Shown here piece by piece: positions 1-6,475 of a DNA stretch of 6,755 bases. The notes below the pieces were generated by a model. It searched no databases, was not told where the DNA came from, and worked only from the letters and a program-made list of their open reading frames with translations. Every line of letters starts with the position of its first letter. The first letter of the stretch is position 1. The position numbers and the translations under genes were made by a program. The stretch is from an uncultured Campylobacter sp. (lineage in GTDB: Bacteria > Campylobacterota > Campylobacteria > Campylobacterales > Campylobacteraceae): the NCBI RefSeq assembly GCF_938017615.1, contig NZ_CALIJA010000072.1, positions 1 through 6,755 of the forward strand, written 5' to 3'.

Positions 1-539
1 ATAAATTTCAAAAAAAATACGATAAACCGGATTTTTTTTGCGCGATTACAAAACCGGTTGCTGTTTATGTGGGCGCTATCGAAAGCTGGTTTGACTTCAG
101 TCTATTAGATTATATCGCCGAAGAGCTAAAAGATGTGCATTTTTTAGTAATTGGAGCTATAAAATTTAAACCCGACAATTTTGATCAAATACGATCTAGA
201 GAAAATATTACGTTTTACGGCAAGGTCGATAATGATTTGATTGCCTCTTTTTTGCAATTTTCAGATGTCGGTATAATCCCGTTTAGACTGGATATGGATT
301 TGGTTCATTCTATAAGCCCTCTAAAACTATATGAGTATTCTGCGGCTGGACTTCATACGGTAGCAACTAAATGGCGAGAGTTGGAGCGGCTTAACAGTCC
401 TGCTTTATTGGCAAGTTCAAAAGAGGACTTTGTAAGATATATAAAAAAATCTCTAGATTTAAGTAAAAGCGACAAGACTGAAATTTTAAATTTTGCCAAG
501 GATAATGATTGGAGAGAAAAGATACGACATATCATTTAA
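1..539 (+). CDS. Glycosyltransferase, group 1 type, C-terminal part (5' end outside window)
   Basis: The reading frame is open from base 3 and continues in from the left, so the GTG at 69 is an internal valine codon rather than a start: the residues before it (KPVAVYVGAI, then SWFD) read through smoothly and match the first beta strand of a GT-B C-terminal domain. The visible 178 residues are that nucleotide-sugar-binding half. They show a YVGAI strand, a FLVIGA strand, a GKV turn, and the SPLKLYEYSAAGL segment that replaces the usual EX7E motif in one GT4-like branch; only the second glutamate (of YEY) is kept. The enzyme should move a sugar from a nucleotide donor to a lipid-linked oligosaccharide on the cytoplasmic side of the inner membrane. 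Donor and acceptor cannot be told. The gene is AT-rich (17 G/C in bases 121-180), like the next gene and unlike the genes after 1693. The family is well supported; the specific activity is unknown. Confidence 0.85.
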   Translation, partial: KFQKKYDKPDFFCAITKPVAVYVGAIESWFDFSLLDYIAEELKDVHFLVIGAIKFKPDNFDQIRSRENITFYGKVDNDLIASFLQFSDVGIIPFRLDMDLVHSISPLKLYEYSAAGLHTVATKWRELERLNSPALLASSKEDFVRYIKKSLDLSKSDKTEILNFAKDNDWREKIRHII

Positions 540-546
540 AATTAGA

Positions 547-564
547 TATAATTTCATTTATAAT
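547..564 (+). promoter_or_regulatory. Candidate sigma-70 -10 elements before the second glycosyltransferase gene
   Basis: The 65-base gap between the first two genes contains two perfect TATAAT hexamers, at 547-552 and 559-564, in a very AT-rich stretch. Campylobacter housekeeping promoters depend mainly on the -10 box, so either could start transcription of the four-gene block from about 570. No good -35 is visible. AT-rich gaps often contain such hexamers by chance, and the upstream gene may simply read through. Confidence 0.3.
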
Positions 565-604
565 ATTTTTAAATTTAAACGATGAGGCGAAACGAAAGTA
601 ATAA

Positions 605-1696
605 ATGCAGTATAAAAAGTTAGTAATTGATTTTCGTATGCATAAAGCATCCGGTATAGGTACATATATCAAATCGCTACTACCTTTTTTGGTAGAAAAA
701 TTTGAAGTTATTCTGCTTGGTAGTAGAGCCGAGATGCAGGACTATGCTTGGAGTAAAAGTGTTCAAATTTTAGAATGCGAATGCAAAATTTATTCTGTAA
801 AAGAGCAGCTTGAACTGCCTTTAACAATTCCTGAATGTGATATTTTTTGGTCTCCACATTTTAATATCCCAATCCTGCCGATAAGAGCGAAATTTAGAGT
901 GGTTACTATCCATGACGTATTCCATTTGGCTTTCTACGATACGCTAAATTTTATGCAGAAAATATATGCAAAAACGCTTTTTAATCAAGCACTAAACCGA
1001 AGCGATATAGTTCTTAGCGTTTCAAATTTTTCGCGGAGTGAGATATTAAAATACACTAAAACCGGTAAAAATATTTTCGTTGTACCAAACGCAATAGATG
1101 AGAGGCGCTTTAATCGCCATTGCGATTCAAATACCTTAGAAGCGGCGGCAAAGTATTATAGCCTTCCTAATGATTTCGTTCTATTTGTGGGAAATGTCAA
1201 ACCGCATAAGAATTTAAAGAATTTATTATTTGCATTAGAAAAGACGAATCTCAATTTGGTTATAGTGGGCAAAAAGGACGGCTTCATAACGGGCGATAGC
1301 ACTATTTCTGAGATTATTCAGACAAAAAATCTTGGCAATCGTATATTTTTTACGGGCTATGTTAAAGACGCGGATATCGCCGCTATTTATAATTTGGCGA
1401 AATTATTCGTATTTCCATCGCTATACGAGGGTTTTGGTATTCCGCCGCTTGAGGCACAAGCGTGTAGTTGTCCGGTCGTTTGCTCAAATGCTGCAAGTTT
1501 GCCTGAAGTTTGCGGTGATAGCGTTGTTTATTTTGATCCGAATGACATAGAAGATATGAGAAATAAAATTCAAACTGTTTTAAACGATAAAAATTTACAA
1601 AACGAGCTTCGCGCTAAAGGTTTTGAAAATGTAAAAAGATTTAGCTGGGAGCGCTCGGCTAAGCAGATTATCGAAATAATGGAGAATTTGCAATGA
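605..1696 (+). CDS. GT4-family glycosyltransferase (possible mannosyltransferase)
   Basis: This complete 363-residue protein has the two-domain GT-B layout of GT4 retaining glycosyltransferases. The N-terminal acceptor domain begins with VIDFRM and a glycine-containing loop (ASGIGTY, about 15-21) and includes TIHDVFHLAF near 101-110. The C-terminal donor domain begins at FVLFVGNVKPHKNL (about 191-204), followed by a LVIVGKKDG strand, and carries the EX7E signature in YEGFGIPPLE with E275 and E283. The SNAASLPEVCGDSVVYFDP stretch (294-312) is typical of the nucleotide-binding end of this family. Length is normal. The ATG at 605 has only a weak upstream match (GAAAG at 594-598), but no better in-frame start fits the domain. 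The stop overlaps the next ATG by four bases (ATGA at 1693), indicating translational coupling. It probably adds one sugar of the repeat unit; neighbouring manC makes mannose plausible, but this is inference. Confidence 0.9.
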   Translation: MQYKKLVIDFRMHKASGIGTYIKSLLPFLVEKFEVILLGSRAEMQDYAWSKSVQILECECKIYSVKEQLELPLTIPECDIFWSPHFNIPILPIRAKFRVVTIHDVFHLAFYDTLNFMQKIYAKTLFNQALNRSDIVLSVSNFSRSEILKYTKTGKNIFVVPNAIDERRFNRHCDSNTLEAAAKYYSLPNDFVLFVGNVKPHKNLKNLLFALEKTNLNLVIVGKKDGFITGDSTISEIIQTKNLGNRIFFTGYVKDADIAAIYNLAKLFVFPSLYEGFGIPPLEAQACSCPVVCSNAASLPEVCGDSVVYFDPNDIEDMRNKIQTVLNDKNLQNELRAKGFENVKRFSWERSAKQIIEIMENLQ

Positions 1697-2817
1697 AAAA
1701 AGCCCTTATCCACGACTGGTTCAGCACCTATGCTGGTGCGGAGAAATGCGTCGAGAGTTTTACCAATATATGGGATGATTTTGAAATTTACAGCCTCATC
1801 GACTTTTTAAGCGGCACCGACCGGGATAAAATTTTAAAAGGCAAGCACGCTCACACGAGTTTTATCCAAAAACTTCCTTTTGCAAAGGACAAATATCGCA
1901 ACTACCTGCCGCTATTTCCGCTTGCGATCGAGCAGTTTGATTTAAGCGGTTACGATGTCGTGCTATCCAGCTCGCATGCCGTCGCAAAGGGTGTGCTGAC
2001 GCACTCTAACCAACTTCATATCGCCTATGTACACACGCCGATCCGCTACGCGTGGGATCTATATCATCAGTACTTGCGCGAAAGCGGGCTGGACCGCGGT
2101 CTAAAGGGTATGCTGGCGAAGTATTTTTTACATAAAATTCGCCTTTGGGACGCAAGTACCGCAAACCGCGTGGATCACTACGTCGCAAACAGCCGCTACA
2201 TCGCGCGCCGTATCAAAAAAACCTACGGTAAGCCTAGCGACGTCATCTATCCGCCCGTGGACGTGGATAAATTTACTCTGCGCGAAGCCAAAGAGGAGTT
2301 TTACCTCACCGCCTCGCGTATGGTGCCGTATAAAAAGATCGATCTTATCGTAGAGGCATTTTCGCAGACGGATAAAAAGTTGCTTGTCATCGGCGACGGC
2401 CCCGATATGGCAAAAATCAAATCAAAAACGGGCAAAAATGTCGAGCTTTTGGGCTTTGCGAACGATGAAACAATGGCGGATCTCATGGGGCGGGCTAAGG
2501 CATTCGTTTTTGCCGCTGAGGAGGACTTCGGCATTACGCCGGTGGAGGCGCAGGCATGCGGTACGCCGGTGATCTGCTTTGGGCGCGGCGGCGCTCGCGA
2601 GACGGTGATTGATGGCGAGAGCGGGCTGTATTTTATGGAGCAAAACGCAAAGGAGCTGCTCGCCGCCGTAGCTAAATTTGAGCAAAATTATGATAAATTT
2701 GAGCCTACAAAAATCAGAGAAAATTCTTTAAAATTTTCGCGCGCGCGCTTTGAGGCCGAGATCAAAAGCTACGTCGAGAAAAAATATGAGGAATTTAAGG
2801 ACGGCCAAAATGACTAA
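1693..2817 (+). CDS. GT4-family glycosyltransferase, WbaZ/MtfB-like mannosyltransferase
   Basis: The 374-residue product has the family opening ALIHDWFSTYAGAEK (4-18) and the blocks RNYLPLFPLAIEQFDLSGYD (69-88) and SSSHAVAKGVL (92-102), followed by HIAYVHTPIRYAWDLYHQYL (109-128). These blocks mark the WbaZ/MtfB group of GT4 enzymes, which transfer mannose from GDP-mannose during O-antigen or exopolysaccharide assembly. The donor domain shows TASRMVPYKKIDLIVEAF (206-223), LLVIGDGPDM, and the EX7E motif with E277 and E285 in EEDFGITPVE. It acts at the cytoplasmic face of the inner membrane. The start is supported by GGAG at 1681-1684, eight bases upstream, and by the conserved N terminus. It overlaps manC by eight bases, which fits a GDP-mannose user beside a GDP-mannose maker. 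Base composition rises sharply here (35 G/C in bases 2041-2100). Mannose specificity is inferred from family and neighbours. Confidence 0.9.
   Translation: MKKALIHDWFSTYAGAEKCVESFTNIWDDFEIYSLIDFLSGTDRDKILKGKHAHTSFIQKLPFAKDKYRNYLPLFPLAIEQFDLSGYDVVLSSSHAVAKGVLTHSNQLHIAYVHTPIRYAWDLYHQYLRESGLDRGLKGMLAKYFLHKIRLWDASTANRVDHYVANSRYIARRIKKTYGKPSDVIYPPVDVDKFTLREAKEEFYLTASRMVPYKKIDLIVEAFSQTDKKLLVIGDGPDMAKIKSKTGKNVELLGFANDETMADLMGRAKAFVFAAEEDFGITPVEAQACGTPVICFGRGGARETVIDGESGLYFMEQNAKELLAAVAKFEQNYDKFEPTKIRENSLKFSRARFEAEIKSYVEKKYEEFKDGQND
2797..2801 (+). promoter_or_regulatory. Ribosome binding site that fixes the manC start
   Basis: AAGGA lies eight bases before the ATG at 2810, inside the end of the preceding gene. 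It decides between that ATG and an in-frame TTG at 2750, which would add 20 residues not seen in the ManC fold and has no comparable ribosome binding site. Confidence 0.7.
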
Positions 2818-4174
2818 TATAATCCTAAGCGGCGGCAGCGGCACGAGGCTGTGGCCCATCAGCCGCACGCTTATGCCAAAGCAGTTCGTGCGCCTCTTTG
2901 ACGATCGCTCGCTTTTTATGATGAGTTATGAGCGAAACTCCCCACTATGCGAGCGTACGCTCGTCGTCTCAAATGAGCAGCAGTATTTTTTGGCGCTCGA
3001 TCAGCTTGAGGCTCTAGGTGCGCGCGGCGTGAAATTTCTTCTCGAGCCCGTCGGCAGAAACACGGCTCCTGCGATCGCACTTGCGTGCTTGAGCCTAAAA
3101 GCCGAGGAGATCGTTTTTGTAACGCCGAGCGATCATCTAATTAAAGATGAGGCAGCGTATAAAAACAGCGTCTTGCGCGCGCATGAGCTTGCGAAGCAGG
3201 AGTTTTTGGTGACGTTTGGTATCAAGCCTGCGTATGCAAATACGGGCTACGGCTATATCGAAGCAAGCGGCGAGGACGTTTTAAAATTTCACGAAAAGCC
3301 GGATCTTACGGCAGCGCAAAGCTACATAGCGGCGGGGAATTTTTACTGGAACAGCGGCATGTTTATGTTTAAAGCGGGCGTATTTTTAGGCGAGCTAAAA
3401 GCGCGTAGCCCTGAAATTTACGAAGCCTGCGTTCGTGCCTATGAAAATTCTAACGCGGAAAATCCGATTAGAATTAAACTAGGCGATATGCAAGAGATCC
3501 CCGCAGATAGCATCGATTACGCAGTTATGGAGCGCACGAGCCTTGCTAAGGTCGTACCTGCAGACATCGGCTGGAGCGATCTGGGAAGCTTTGATAGCTT
3601 AGACGCCGAGCTGCCTAAAGACGCGAACGGCAACACTGCAAGCGAGCAAAATATCACTCTAAATTCTAAAAACAATCTCATCATCGGCTCGGGCCGCACT
3701 ATAGCCGCCATAGACGTCGAGGATCTCGCTATCGTCGATACCAAGGACGCCCTGCTCGTATGTAAAAAAGGCTCTACTCAAAAGGTAAAGCAGGTGGTGG
3801 AGCGGCTGAGGGATAGCGATCTGGCGCGCGTGCACGTAACGACGCACCGCCCGTGGGGCAGCTACACTGTGCTCGAAGATGAGCGCGGCTACAAGATCAA
3901 GCGCATCGTCGTTAAGCCCGGCAAGCGACTATCGCTGCAGAAGCACTACCATCGCAACGAGCACTGGATCGTCGTTAGCGGCACTGCGACCGTGACTGTG
4001 GGTGAGCGAAATTTCTTGCTGCGCGAGAATGAATCGACGTTCATCAGGATGGGTGAGGTCCATCGCCTCGCAAATGAGGGCAAAATCCCTGTCGTACTAA
4101 TCGAAGCTCAAGTCGGCAGCTACACCGGCGAGGACGATATCGTGCGCCTGCAAGACGATTTTAATAGGGGTTAG
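2810..4174 (+). CDS. manC: Bifunctional mannose-1-phosphate guanylyltransferase / mannose-6-phosphate isomerase
   Basis: The 454-residue enzyme makes GDP-mannose from mannose-1-phosphate and GTP, and its C-terminal domain interconverts fructose-6-phosphate and mannose-6-phosphate (type II isomerase, as in AlgA/ManC/CpsB). The N-terminal pyrophosphorylase domain has the signature GGSGTRLWP (8-16), TPSDH (105-109), YGYIE (147-151), EKP (162-164), NSGMF (181-185), SIDYAVMER (234-242) and DIGWSDLGSF (252-261). The C-terminal cupin domain has RPWGSY (347-352), GKRLSLQKHYHRNEHW (371-386) with likely metal ligands H379, H381 and E384, and EVHRL with H418. Length and domain order match the family, and no key residue is missing. 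A TTG at 2750 in the same frame is not the start: the ATG at 2810 begins directly at the conserved first strand (MTNIILSGG). It overlaps the preceding gene by eight bases, and the next gene starts one base after its stop. Phosphomannomutase, needed between the two reactions, is not in the window. Confidence 0.96.
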   Translation: MTNIILSGGSGTRLWPISRTLMPKQFVRLFDDRSLFMMSYERNSPLCERTLVVSNEQQYFLALDQLEALGARGVKFLLEPVGRNTAPAIALACLSLKAEEIVFVTPSDHLIKDEAAYKNSVLRAHELAKQEFLVTFGIKPAYANTGYGYIEASGEDVLKFHEKPDLTAAQSYIAAGNFYWNSGMFMFKAGVFLGELKARSPEIYEACVRAYENSNAENPIRIKLGDMQEIPADSIDYAVMERTSLAKVVPADIGWSDLGSFDSLDAELPKDANGNTASEQNITLNSKNNLIIGSGRTIAAIDVEDLAIVDTKDALLVCKKGSTQKVKQVVERLRDSDLARVHVTTHRPWGSYTVLEDERGYKIKRIVVKPGKRLSLQKHYHRNEHWIVVSGTATVTVGERNFLLRENESTFIRMGEVHRLANEGKIPVVLIEAQVGSYTGEDDIVRLQDDFNRG

Positions 4175-4175
4175 G

Positions 4176-5486
4176 ATGAAAAAGCAACTCTGCATTTTGA
4201 TAATCTTGGCGGTCGATATTTTCGGCATCTGGCTTTGCTTCGGGCTTGCCGTGGTGCTTAAAAATCTGCTCTACGGCGATAGCGTGCTGCTGGATATCGG
4301 CAGGTATCAGGGCTTCGCGCCGTCCTACGTCATAATGATATTTTTGTTTTTTTATCAAGGGATCTATTCGAGGCGATATGATTTTTGGCACGAGAGTAGA
4401 ATTTTAGTGAGAAGCTGCTTTTTTGGGCTTTTGCTCAGCCTTGCGTTGCTTGCTTTAATCAAAGTCAATTACGAATTTTCGCGCGCCAGCTTTATTTTGA
4501 GCTTTGCCTTTATGGCGGTGGTTTTGCCGCTTTTTAAGCTCGTAACGAAAAGGAAGCTTTTTAAATTTGGATTATGGCGAAAGAGGGCGAAAATTTTAGG
4601 CGAGGGCGAAGAGTTTGAGAGCGCCGTCTTAGAAAGCGCGTATTTAGGATATGTTAGAGCTCTTGGCGGCGATTACGACGTGTTGTTTATCGGCGGAAGC
4701 AGGCTTGGGGCGAAAGCCTTGAACGAGCTTATCGAGCATAATATCAGAAAGAACAAAGAAATTTTATTCACACCCGTGTTACGCTCATATGATTTCACGC
4801 AGACAGATATTTACAGCGTTTTTGCTTCGCGCACCAGCCTCTTTGCGATACGAAATTCTTTGAAAAGCCCTTTAAATTTAGCTCTTAAACGCGGGCTTGA
4901 TTTAGCGCTAATTTTCTTAGCGCTTCCTTTGTTGGTGCCGATTTTTGGTATAATCGCGCTGATGATGAAGCTAAAAGAACCGGACGGGCGCATATTTTTT
5001 TCGCATCAAAGGATGGGATTTGGCGGTAAGCCGTTTGGATGCCTGAAATTTCGCTCGATGAAAGAAAACGGCGATGAAATTTTAGCTCAGTATCTAAAGC
5101 AAAATCCACAAGAGGTGGAGTATTTTGAAAAATATCACAAATATGAGCATGATCCACGTATCACGAAGCTGGGCGATTTTTTGCGAAAAAGTTCGCTAGA
5201 TGAGCTTCCGCAGCTGATCAACGTCCTAAAGGGCGAAATGAGCATCGTTGGTCCTCGCCCATGCGCGCAATATGAGCGCAAGGATATGGGCGAATACGCC
5301 GATCTCATCCTAGCCGTCAAGCCCGGCATTACGGGGCTTTGGCAGGTGAGCGGGCGCAGCGATGTGGATTTTGCGACCAGGGCCGGTATGGATACGTGGT
5401 ATATGAAAAACTGGTCGATCTGGAACGACATCGTCATTATTTTAAAAACCTTCAAAGTCGTTTTAGCGCGCCAAGGGGCAAGTTGA
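4176..5486 (+). CDS. wbaP: Undecaprenyl-phosphate sugar phosphotransferase, WbaP type
   Basis: This inner-membrane polyprenyl phosphate phosphoglycosyl transferase starts a repeat unit by moving a sugar-1-phosphate from a UDP-sugar to undecaprenyl phosphate; galactose or glucose is usual for WbaP, and the sugar here is unknown. The 436 residues show four hydrophobic N-terminal segments (about 4-30, 48-63, 78-96, 104-124), a soluble middle domain (about 137-225), then the catalytic domain. That domain starts with a re-entrant helix (KRGLDLALIFLALPLLVP, 238-255, with helix-breaking prolines), followed by KFRSM (291-295), DPRITKLGDFLRKSSLDELP (326-345) carrying the Asp-Glu catalytic pair D342-E343, VGPRP (358-362), and the PGITGLWQVSGRS block (383-395). 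It is about 40 residues shorter than typical WbaP, mainly in the middle domain. AGGGG at 4166-4170 gives a good ribosome binding site five bases before the ATG. The full four-helix form separates it from PglC, the short initiator of Campylobacter N-glycosylation. It is the last intact gene of the block. Confidence 0.92.
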   Translation: MKKQLCILIILAVDIFGIWLCFGLAVVLKNLLYGDSVLLDIGRYQGFAPSYVIMIFLFFYQGIYSRRYDFWHESRILVRSCFFGLLLSLALLALIKVNYEFSRASFILSFAFMAVVLPLFKLVTKRKLFKFGLWRKRAKILGEGEEFESAVLESAYLGYVRALGGDYDVLFIGGSRLGAKALNELIEHNIRKNKEILFTPVLRSYDFTQTDIYSVFASRTSLFAIRNSLKSPLNLALKRGLDLALIFLALPLLVPIFGIIALMMKLKEPDGRIFFSHQRMGFGGKPFGCLKFRSMKENGDEILAQYLKQNPQEVEYFEKYHKYEHDPRITKLGDFLRKSSLDELPQLINVLKGEMSIVGPRPCAQYERKDMGEYADLILAVKPGITGLWQVSGRSDVDFATRAGMDTWYMKNWSIWNDIVIILKTFKVVLARQGAS

Positions 5487-5506
5487 TAGTTTATAGAGTT
5501 TAAGAC

Positions 5507-5522
5507 GGGGCTGCCTCTTTTG
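5507..5522 (+). terminator. Possible weak intrinsic terminator after the wbaP-like gene
   Basis: Twenty bases after the stop, GGGG (5507-5510) can pair with CCTC (5514-5517, one G-U pair) around a three-base loop, and five Ts follow at 5518-5522. The stem is only four pairs, so this is a weak call made mainly on position, at the end of the operon. Confidence 0.25.
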
Positions 5523-5583
5523 AGATAAATTTTAAATTTAATACAGCGCTTTAACCAAGATATTAGAATCGCTTGAGGCTAAA

Positions 5584-5612
5584 TTGACATTATTTAAAAT
5601 CATATATATAAA
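5584..5612 (+). promoter_or_regulatory. Sigma-70-like promoter, near-consensus, no obvious gene downstream
   Basis: TTGACA at 5584-5589 is followed after 17 bases by TATAAA at 5607-5612, close to the ideal sigma-70 arrangement; TACAAT at 5615-5620 is a second possible -10. Transcription would begin near 5619. No convincing coding frame follows within 300 bases, so it may be an orphan promoter of a decayed gene, a promoter for a small RNA, or chance in AT-rich DNA. Confidence 0.4.
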
Positions 5613-5816
5613 AATACAATCGTGCGGCAATATCTAGGAATTTGCAGCGCAAAATTTGAAATTTTGAAATTTCATCGCATGCTTGCGTAAAATAAGACTA
5701 CGCAAAAATGGTATGCTTTAATGCGGACGACCAAGATTGTGTAGTATCGCGGGAAAATTATTAGCACAAATCGTATTGCTTAAGCACACAAAAAAGGCGC
5801 TACCTGATAAAATTTA

Positions 5817-5941
5817 CTGCCGCTTTCCGCTTCTGCGCGAATACTACGACGTAAAATTTTTACAAGACAGATAAATTTTACTCTTACTTTCTCACCGACG
5901 TATTTTAAAATTTTAAATTGCCTATCTCGCAAAAGCGGCAG
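5817..5941. repeat. Perfect 10-base inverted repeat around a 105-base AT-rich spacer
   Basis: CTGCCGCTTT at 5817-5826 is the exact reverse complement of AAAGCGGCAG at 5932-5941. Both arms are GC-rich islands in AT-rich surroundings. The spacer carries two GACGTA-plus-A/T-run segments. It could be a miniature inverted-repeat element or a long-range stem, but a match of this length can arise by chance in this much sequence, and no target duplication was seen at the ends. Confidence 0.25.
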
Positions 5942-6003
5942 CTGTTTTAAAATTTAGGGAATTTGCAGATAAAATTTTGATCTGTTTGAGGGATAGGGGG
6001 ATA

Positions 6004-6365
6004 GTGTCCGGTAAAATAGACAATGGAAATGAACTATTCGGAAATCACATTATTTCAAATACCGCTTACGGATACACAGATAAAAAGCGACCAACGGCTA
6101 TGAGGCTCTAAAGGCCTATGATCTAAATGGCGACAACGCAATAGACGAAAAGGACGAGATATTTAATAAGCTTAAAATTTGGAAAGGTACGAATTCTAAC
6201 GGCATTACCGATGAAGGAGAATTAAGCTCGCTTGCGGATAATAATATCAAAAGTATCGATCTAAACTATAAAGAGATAACGATAGACGAGAATTCTAACA
6301 CCGTAAAACAAAGCTCTAAGATTGCTCTTATCGATGCTGATCTACTAATGGACGGGAGTAAGTGA
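6004..6365 (+). pseudogene. Remnant of an RTX/FrpC-like calcium-binding protein, frameshifted and lacking its start
   Basis: Two frames together give one recognisable domain. Bases 6004-6086 read SGKIDNGNELFGNH and on to YGYTDKK; after a one-base shift in the A5 run at 6082-6086, the frame reads KATNGYEALKAYDLNGD and continues through IFNKLKIW, NGITDEGELSSL and NIKSIDLNY to a TGA at 6363-6365. This order (IDNGNELFG, then GYEALKAYD, an EF-hand-like loop, KLKIW, a second loop, IKSIDLNY) is typical of large secreted RTX/FrpC-like calcium-binding proteins, which are much longer. The first loop, DLNGDNAIDEKD, keeps most calcium ligands; the second (GTNSNGITDEGE) has lost Asp at its first and fifth positions. 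The main frame has no ATG, GTG or TTG before its conserved core. The large N-terminal part and glycine-rich nonapeptides are absent. GTG at 6004, preceded by a G-rich run, is only a nominal left boundary; weak similarity may extend some 25 bases further left. Confidence 0.7.
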
Positions 6366-6475
6366 AGCAGCTAAAGACTCACGAGGAATTTATAGCTACT
6401 TAAGTAAGGTGGATATAGAATTCGTAAAAGCAATCAAATTAAATGTAAGAAGAGGACTGAGATTTTATAAATTCA

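Larger units (their letters stand above)
5487..6003. other. Stretch of about 500 bases without a convincing gene
   Basis: No frame on either strand carries a recognisable product here. The stretch is AT-rich with repeated TAAAATTT-like runs. It holds the possible terminator at 5507-5522, the promoter-like site at 5584-5612, a perfect seven-base hairpin TTGCGTA/TACGCAA (5683-5689 with 5699-5705, nine-base loop), an 11-base direct repeat GGAATTTGCAG (5637-5647 and 5958-5968), and the inverted repeat at 5817-5941. One small open frame (5722-5874) ends in KIYCRFPLLREYYDVKF but has no good start. The region looks like decayed or non-coding sequence at the edge of the polysaccharide block. Confidence 0.6.

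Noticed and set aside
69..539. Treating GTG at 69 as the start of a short complete protein
   Set aside because: The frame is open to the left edge and the codons before 69 encode a normal beta strand of the glycosyltransferase domain, so the gene is cut by the window and not short.
2006..2685. Several minus-strand and alternate-frame open frames inside the second GT4 gene
   Set aside because: They lie antisense or out of frame to a gene with clear family motifs and arise from its higher GC content; none has recognisable domains.
2750..2809. 20-residue N-terminal extension of manC from an in-frame TTG
   Set aside because: The ATG at 2810 has AAGGA eight bases upstream and starts exactly at the conserved MTNIILSGG strand; the extension is basic sequence overlapping the end of the previous gene and is not part of the fold.
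5708..5764. 18-codon ATG frame downstream of the promoter-like site
   Set aside because: No ribosome binding site and too short to judge without conservation data.
5722..5874. Small open frame ending in KIYCRFPLLREYYDVKFLQDR
   Set aside because: About 50 codons with no ATG, no ribosome binding site and no recognisable family; its only starts are unsupported TTG codons.
5637..5968. 11-base direct repeat GGAATTTGCAG as target duplication of an inserted element
   Set aside because: A repeat of this length is expected about once by chance in AT-rich sequence of this size, and no transposase or matching terminal repeats lie just inside it.
6191..6299. In-phase direct repeat GAATTCTAAC (6191-6200 and 6290-6299)
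   Set aside because: The two copies encode similar Asn-rich loop residues 33 codons apart in the RTX remnant; this is short and explained by composition and codon use.
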